Shown one piece after another: positions 57,229-64,000 of a DNA stretch of 64,000 bases. Each line of letters opens with the position of its first letter. Positions within the stretch are counted from its first letter, which is position 1. Source of the stretch: Hymenoscyphus infarciens (Eukaryota > Ascomycota > Leotiomycetes > Helotiales > Helotiaceae); the NCBI GenBank assembly GCA_001414345.1, contig LLCB01000001.1, forward strand, positions 248,001 to 312,000, in the 5' to 3' direction. The translations under genes and the position numbers were made by a program. The notes beneath the pieces were generated by a model, which did no database searches, was not told the DNA's origin, and worked only from the letters and a program-made list of their open reading frames with translations.

Positions 57229-60200
57229 ATATATATTGATCAACGAAATAACAAAAAATAGCCAACCCTGATAATAGGATCCCGGTGCAGAGATTATAAA
57301 ACGGAAACTTCAACGCCAGGAACGGGTGCGAAGATAACTCGAAAAAGGCGGTAAAATTATTCAGGTTATTCGACTCGAAAACCCTCCCTCGAGCAACTAA
57401 TTTGGCGTGGCAGCCCTCTTGATGATCCTTTTGGAAATTCTCTCGCGCGGCGGGCTTGAAGAAGAGAGTCACGTGCTAACAACTCGACAGTACCTAATCA
57501 AGGTGTTTAACGGAGCCATTGATCCTCTTTCATTTTCTCTTCGTATATCTCATCACTTTCGAATCAAAGTTGCTGTTTTCCTATTGGACCTGTTATCACT
57601 TGTCTTGGTTTGGAACCTACTGCGGGGCACCATGGGCTTCAAGCCGGTCTTCTAAATCATTGAAAGCCACGTCAAAATGGTTCTTGAGCAAAAACCACCC
57701 AAGGCTCCCAACCTCCTGGTTTTGGGAAGGGCGGGGGCCGAGACGGAAAAGTAGATATATGACAGAATCTCAAACCTGCCCGCACCGATGGGCCATACGT
57801 GGGCAAGATGGTGCACAGGGAGGCTGCTTGTGCTGATCAAGTTGGCTCAAGTCATCGACTTGCATCTGCTGGGAGAGGCAGCCACTTGAACAACAACAAA
57901 TCGGGCTAGGAACCGCAAAGTCAAGAGCCAGACGAGACTGGTGCCACACCCACGGGTCTTGAATGCACAGGGTTGACTTGCATATGACACGGCAACTTGC
58001 AGTTTTTTTGCTTTGACGTATCGTATCTGTGGTGTTCTTTTGTCTGATATCTTCAGCATCGTTTTCTTGCGGAGGAGTAAGCGAATAGCATCCAGCTTGA
58101 TTTGTTTTTGTTTTTTCCTGTCGTTGAGTTGGAGGGGATTGGTGGTGTGATGGGGATTGGATGCCAACTTGGTGTCACTCTAGATTGATGACAATTGGCT
58201 GGCAACTGCGAGGTAACCTCTAATCAGTATTCCCAACCCAGATGCCAAAGAATGTTACCGTCACATGGACTTTGAGAAAACGGCCAAAGGAATATAGCCA
58301 ATAAGCACTCAACCTTTGAGGGATTGAGGAAAGTAAGCGGAGATAATTGCAAAGATGGGAGAGGGTGCCGATCACTCTCCTGCGAACTCTTCCTATTGTT
58401 TGCACGGTTCTGAGTCAACATAACCAAAAGGCTTAGGAGGACTCACTCAAATTTCTCCGAGGTATAATTCTCAATTCTTCTAGAGGGGACTCAATTGCTA
58501 AAATCCGCGGAGGAAGCCTCTATCTTTCCACGGAACCCTAATCCGAAAACTCGCGAATGTGTGACTTGAATTCAACAACAGGGTTCACGGCAGATGGCTA
58601 TTTTCAGATGGATTTGGTGGCTGGCTGATCGGCACTTCACGGAAGTCCCATAGAGTACTGTCAATATTTCCCGATAATGCTGGCTGACGTTTTCTTCGGT
58701 TGTTCTCCGAGGGCCTGTCCTTGTACGAGTTACCAACACGGTGTGCTGCATGAACGCAACCAACTCCAGGTTCATCTGATGATGCATTGCTGGAGGTGGA
58801 GAGGGGCAGACGTATTGGATCTGGCCTGGGAGCGATCTTTGCAGGTTGGCTGTCTTGGGAGGATGAAGGTCATTTGATGGAGATGGGAAAGAAGAGGCAG
58901 AAAAGAAGAGTGTGTTAGAAGTCGACATGTGTAACAAGGGTCTTTGGCGCATGGCCACAGCCCGGGAAACAACGACCACTGGCATCCCTGTGCTGAGTTC
59001 AACGGCCTCCTGAGTCCTGAAGCCCGCAACCGACGTGCATCTGCATCGCCAATCCCAGACCCTGCAGGCTGGAACCTAATTGGCTTTTTTTCTGGTAGAG
59101 CGAACGACGAAGCTACGATCCTTTTCTATCAATAGCGCAGCGTTTGTGACACGCTTCGATACTTGAATCCCCTCGTTTTCCGGGCAAGAGAGCGAGTATC
59201 TGCTTTGCCGCACTCGCCGCCGTCACCGCCTTCCCGGAGTCGATGGCGATGGCGATGCTCCGGAGGTCATTCGTCCCTCTGCGTTTTGCAGCAGGCTTGT
59301 AGGCGGCTTACCTCTCAGATGAGAGAGATGAAATGATGTTGCCACATTGGGGTGAGCTCTCAACAATGCAGTTAGCAGAACCACGATGGCCTCCCTAGTT
59401 GAGCAAAAGAGGGCAACGAACCCCGCCCAATAATCGTCTGCACGTCTGCAAGCTTCTCCAACTGGCCGCCCGTTTACGCCATCGATCCTGTGGATTCCTG
59501 GTCCGGCTCTTTGGACGTGTGTCATGGCTTGCAGCAGAGACGAACCTCGGGTGGGTTTTTGTTTTGTTTTCTTGGAGCTGGCGAGGCGAACGAAAACGCT
59601 TCAAAAGTTGAAGCAGCTGTACCCTCCACTCCCATATCAAAAACCCCCCAATGCTGTTGCACGACTTCTAAAAACATCGTGATCGTGCAACCCCAGGAAA
59701 CCGGTTTACGAGAAAACGGACATACGGAACATTCCAGACCAGCTGACAAGTTGGGGACGAGTCATCATTCGAGCGGATTTGTGTACCTACCTGGAATGGA
59801 AGGCTGACGGTCAGGTCTCTACCACCGACTACTCGCGAGGGGGCCTATCTTAAGGCTGACTCACGCTCTGGCGGAGACGTCTTGCTATCCTCGAGGCAGA
59901 GTAGCAACCCGGAAGGTAAAGGACATACAGAGAAACGAAAGGCCGAGCTTAAATCACAACTGGGAGACGGAAATACTCAGCCGCATCGCCTATACGACGA
60001 AAACAAGCAGCATAAAGAGAAAGCGTGATATCGGGAGGACACCGAGGCTACCGAGGTTGGAAAGTGTGGTTGTAGGGGTCGATGATTCGAGGGGGGGTAT
60101 CTATCTACCTACGTAAGAGGGTAAAGAGCAGAGCAGCGGATAGAGCTTGAGGGGGAGAAGAGCAGTCAAAGCAGACGCCAGCAAAACAAGCGAGCATCAA

Positions 60201-61288
60201 ACTGGAACAGAGGCAACAGCACAACCTACCTAAGACCACACCTGCCTATCCTACCTCCAGCTGAATCTGAATCACAACTAATCAGGTACTTTGGCTTCCA
60301 TTCTTGAGCTCCACCTCTCCAGCACCCCTCCAGCATCCCTCCTCTCTCCTTACGTCTCCTTACGTGTGGCGGGTCTTTGGATAATACAAGTACAGCAGCA
60401 GCTGCATCTGTGGCCATGTCATAGTGTGAAAAAGGCGTGTTTGAAGTACCTAAAACATAAAACATTGTGCTGGATTGTTTATCCTCTGCTTCTGGGTTCG
60501 AAGTAGTCATTACCTTACCTGTATTGTGTACTCTACCCCTTATTTGGTTGCCCGGTTGCTTTGCGGTGGAGTTACCTCGTACCTGCCCTGCGGCGTTACC
60601 CAGTCGTTTCCAAACTGGCAGGAACCTTGGACTTGGAGCCTTGAAGGTTACCTACCTAGGTACTGTCCTACTATTTATGCCACCTGTCTAGTCATCTACT
60701 AGTAGGTAGGTAGCTGTAACCTTCCATTGAGGTTGAGGTGAAGGTGAAGGTGAAGGTGAAGGGGGAGAACCTGGAGGGTCAGGTGCGATCTGATCTCTCA
60801 GCCTTCTCTTCGGTTGTCGCGCCTTCCCTTCCGTGACTGTGGTTGTGGTGGTGGTGGTGGTGGTGGTAGTGGTAGGTAGTGGCAGTGGTTGTGGCAGTGG
60901 TAGCCTTGTCTCCTTGTCTCCTTCCTGCCTCACTTGCCCTCTCGCCCTCTCGCCCTCTCGCCCTCTCGCCATCACCGCCGAGGTCCCCTGTCAACATTTT
61001 TGTCCCCCATCGGTCTCTCTCCCGATTGAAATCTTCCATCTTCCATCTCCTCCCAAAACTTCCACCGGCACTTCTTTCCTTGCCCTCCACCACATACACT
61101 CGTTTTTTGGGCGTGGAGTTCCGATCTCAAAGTCGCCCGCAGCTTGGCCATAAGGAGCATTGAACTGAGTGCTGATCTGATCACCTGGCAGCTCCGTTTA
61201 ACGATCCTTCTGGATCCCAATTCCCTTCCCAGGATCCTCTTCACGTTGTACCGCCTTTCATTCTCTTGGAATAGACTCATTCTTGATC
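57229..61288. other. 4-kb gene-free region upstream of the ABC transporter
   Basis: No supportable gene. Many short frames occur on both strands but none has a domain or splice partner. Towards the transporter start there are GGTGAA units (about 60738-60760), a GGT run (about 60845-60870) and CTCTCGCC units (about 60938-60970), probably in the promoter or leader. Confidence 0.5.
60938..60970. repeat. CTCTCGCC octamer array
   Basis: Four consecutive copies of an 8-bp unit about 320 bp before the transporter ATG; a length-variable simple repeat. Confidence 0.9.
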
Positions 61289-64000
61289 ATGGCGCTGCAG
61301 CCTCCCGATAGCGTAAGTCTTTCCCTACCTACCCACATTCCCCGCTTGGGCTTGGAACTCCTGCTCCAATCTCAGATGGGGTTTGATATGTACATGTACC
61401 GAAAATGACTTCGACAACAATTGCTAATGCCACTATAGGTGCGTTTGGCGATCAAAGGCATTCACTATGCGTACCCTGCCGTGGTCTTCCTCTACTTTCT
61501 TCTCGCCCTGTCCATCACAGTCTGCACTTTACAAACCCAGGCTCTTCGAATCCGTGATGAGCAGGTTCGACGGACTGTTATGCTCGGCTTGATATGCCTT
61601 GTCACTGCAACATATGTATGGCACCCCACTACTCCACTTGGCCGATTTTCCTTTACTGATGCTGCTGTAGCTTTCTGAGTTAATTGGCATCTTGGCTCAT
61701 GTCACTCAAGCCTCCTCTCAATGGTATCCTGGACAACACCAGGTGGTGGGTGATCTTTTTATCTGATTTTTCCCTCCAGTCAACCAGTTACTGACGACTC
61801 CATCTTGATAGGTTTATCTGATATCCTCAACTATCGCCTTTGGAATTCAAGCCCTAGCCCTGACAGACGCTAAATTCCCTGTCTGGTACCCGTATCACGG
61901 AACCTGGTTTATTGGCGTTACCGTTGAGCCCATCTTGGCCATCCTCCCAAACATCTACGAACCTCCGAAATCGCCCTTTGACTATATCACCATCGTCATA
62001 CAAGCTGCCAGAATTTCCACATTCATAGCTCTCATCGCGTTGTATTTCACCCTCCGCAACGACGACAAAGAGTACGATAATGCCGAGGCGGAAAGGCAAT
62101 CCCTCTTGAGGAAGAAACTTGCTCCAAAACCATCAAGCTCAGAAGATTCTACAAAGGGATATGGTGCTACCACGGATACCACAGTCAATGACTCTGATAG
62201 CGAGGATGACGATACAGCAAAAGATTCATGGCTTGCAAAGCAAAAGAAGGCACAAGAGCTGATTCAAAAACGACTGAAGCAAGATGGCAACTGGTTTACA
62301 TATGCGAAGGGCTTCACAGTGGGTTCCCCATAGTACTATCATGCCTTTGCCATGCTAACTTGCTCACAAGGTTTTCTTCCCCTATGTCATTCCAAAGAGC
62401 AGGAGTCTTCAATTTAGAGGGTTTCTCGTTATACTCTGCTTATTAGCCACCAACGCCCTGAATGTCCTGGTTCCCAATCAACTAGGTGTCATGGTTGATA
62501 GCCTCACCAAATATGTTGGAGGAGGTATGTTGTCCGAACCAATTTCTTGAAGCTTTACTAACGATGTTAGAAATTGATCATAACATTTGGCTTCCTGTTG
62601 CAGTTTATACCGCCTTTCGTTTCATGAACAGCAGCTCCTGCATTGGATGGCTTCAAAAGTGGCTGTGGATGCCAGTGGAGTATTATTCGTATGATGCACT
62701 CAGTACCGCATCCCATGCCCATATTATGACCCTCTCATCAGACTTCCACGATAACAAATCAAGTTCAGATCTAATCCAGGCTGTCAATGGTGGTAGGTCA
62801 GTTGCAGACTTGCTAGAGACTGTTTGTTTCCAAGTCGTACCCATGTTCATCGATCTTGCGGTTGCCTTTGGGTATCTGTGGTCCAGGTTTGGTCCATACA
62901 TGGGGTTGATGATGGTGACGACAGCAAGTACTTATCTCTACGTTACGACTAAGCTTGTGAGTATGCGAGCAGGTAAGCGTCGAAAGTATATCGCCGTCAT
63001 GCGCAAGGAATGGCAAGTTGGATATGATTCTCTTGATGGCTGGGCAACTGCTAGTGTGAGTTTTCCGTCAAGGCCAACTCCAGCTGGATTTGCGACTAAT
63101 ACCCCATTAGATGTTCAACATGCTCCCTTACGAGAAGGAGAAATATTCATCAGGTGAGTCATCTTTCAGAGACTCTGGGGCTGGCACAAACATAACTTGC
63201 TAACCCCCACAAAGCTGTGAAAGACCATCTTAAATCCAAGTGGACGTACGAGATGTCTTCACATTCACTTAGTGCTGTACAAGGCCTTATCCTGACCCTG
63301 GGTCTTCTGGGAGCTCTGTGGCTTGGCATGTACCAAGTTGCCTACGAGGGTCAATCGGTTGGCAAGTTTACAACTTTGCTTGTATATTGGGCACAGCTTG
63401 CGAGTAAGTCACTGGTTAGATTGAGTAATTGTTTCCCAAGCTAACAAGGAAAAGGTCCGTTGATGTTCTTCAGTACCATGTTCAAAAATATCTCCTACAG
63501 CTTAATGGATGCAGAGCGTTTACTCGAATTGTTCCAAACAAAGCCTTCAATTTCAGATTTGCCAAGTTCCAAGCCACTGAAGTTTGAAAATGGACTAGTC
63601 AAATTTGATCGCGTCGAATTTGCTTATGATGAACGAAAACCCACGCTCAAAAATGTCTCCTTTACCGTACCTTCTGGTAAAACCGTCGCCCTGGTTGGAC
63701 AGACGGGTGGTGGAAAGTCAACAATTCTCAAGCTGATTGATCGGTTCTATGATGTCAAATCTGGAAGCATATCTATAGATGGCCAAGACATTCGCGATAT
63801 TACACTGAGCAGGTATGTATTGCAACCCCTTGGGTATACTTGGCTAACAAAGATTTTAGCCTCCGAGAAAATATCGGTGTTGTGCCTCAAGACCCTGCTC
63901 TCTTTCGAGACTCCGTTATGAACAACATACGCTACGCTCGCTTATCTGCCACCGATGAAGAAGTATATGAAGCTTGTAAAGCTGCCGCGGTTCATGATAA
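61289..64000 (+). CDS. HMT1/ABCB6-like vacuolar ABC half-transporter, 5' part
   Basis: ATP-driven transporter of the heavy-metal-tolerance type, expected in the vacuolar membrane, moving thiol or phytochelatin conjugates in relatives. Exons: 61289-61312, 61439-61615, 61671-61742, 61812-62318, 62371-62524, 62571-63055, 63111-63153, 63215-63403, 63455-63812 and 63860 onward; about 716 residues are present and the gene runs off the window. An N-terminal membrane domain of several helices ([17 protein letters not shown] and others) precedes an acidic, charged linker, then the six-helix core ([35 protein letters not shown]). The nucleotide-binding domain shows Walker A in GQTGGGKST and the Q-loop in VVPQDPALF; the signature motif and Walker B lie beyond the end. 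The eight-codon first exon is typical of fungal membrane-protein genes with leader introns. Confidence 0.92.

Noticed and set aside
57229..61288. Numerous 60-140 codon frames upstream of the ABC transporter
   Set aside because: None shows a domain, codon pattern or splice continuity; treated as non-coding.

Overview
The window is nuclear DNA of a filamentous ascomycete. The genes have short introns, mostly 48-60 bp, with GTAAGT/GTATGT-type donors and CTAAC/CTGAC branch points. The proteins include fungal types such as a Zn2Cys6 regulator, an HMT1-type ABC transporter and a DUF5672 protein. Several orphan genes, a 2EXR-like remnant and AT-rich blocks fit Leotiomycetes (Helotiales), but the order is an inference. 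No prokaryotic, viral or plasmid backbone is visible.

Layout: a sirtuin of the Hst3/Hst4 class (+, 998-2883). An AT-rich gene-free block (about 3.4-5.4 kb) with a palindromic repeat and a Harbinger-like MITE. A minus-strand series follows: an orphan coiled-coil protein (5702-8656), V-ATPase subunit H (9806-11342), mitotic B-type cyclin (12382-14009), COG4 (15538-18000) and the Golgi Ca/Mn pump PMR1 (18292-21684). Then a mitochondrial uL2 ribosomal protein (+, 23080-24271); a 2.4-kb gene-free stretch with a 128-nt near-pure G tract; a Zn2Cys6 regulator (-, 26675-29730); a divergent pair of THOC3 (-, 31332-32603) and RIC1 (+, 33106-36499); and the CK2 regulatory subunit (+, 37102-38658), whose long first intron holds a 200-codon in-frame cassette. 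Next are a small orphan (-, 41003-41743) and a UBTD-type ubiquitin-like protein with an acylation-type N-terminus (+, 43331-44305).

From about 45.4 to 51.5 kb the window becomes an accessory block of diverged tandem and dispersed repeats with broken coding pieces on the minus strand, including a 2EXR-like fragment and a possible secreted protein. After it come an orphan (+, 53442-55070), a membrane-anchored DUF5672 protein (+, 56269-57228), a 4-kb repeat-rich upstream region, and the 5' part of an HMT1/ABCB6-like vacuolar ABC transporter that runs off the window (+, from 61289).

Functionally the core part is rich in endomembrane genes (V-ATPase H, COG4, PMR1, RIC1, HMT1-like) and cell-cycle/chromatin genes (Hst3/4, cyclin B, CK2 beta, THOC3). 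I see no secondary-metabolite cluster, CRISPR array or convincing tRNA. Splice junctions were assigned by hand from consensus sites and frame continuity; all coordinates describe CDS, not UTRs.
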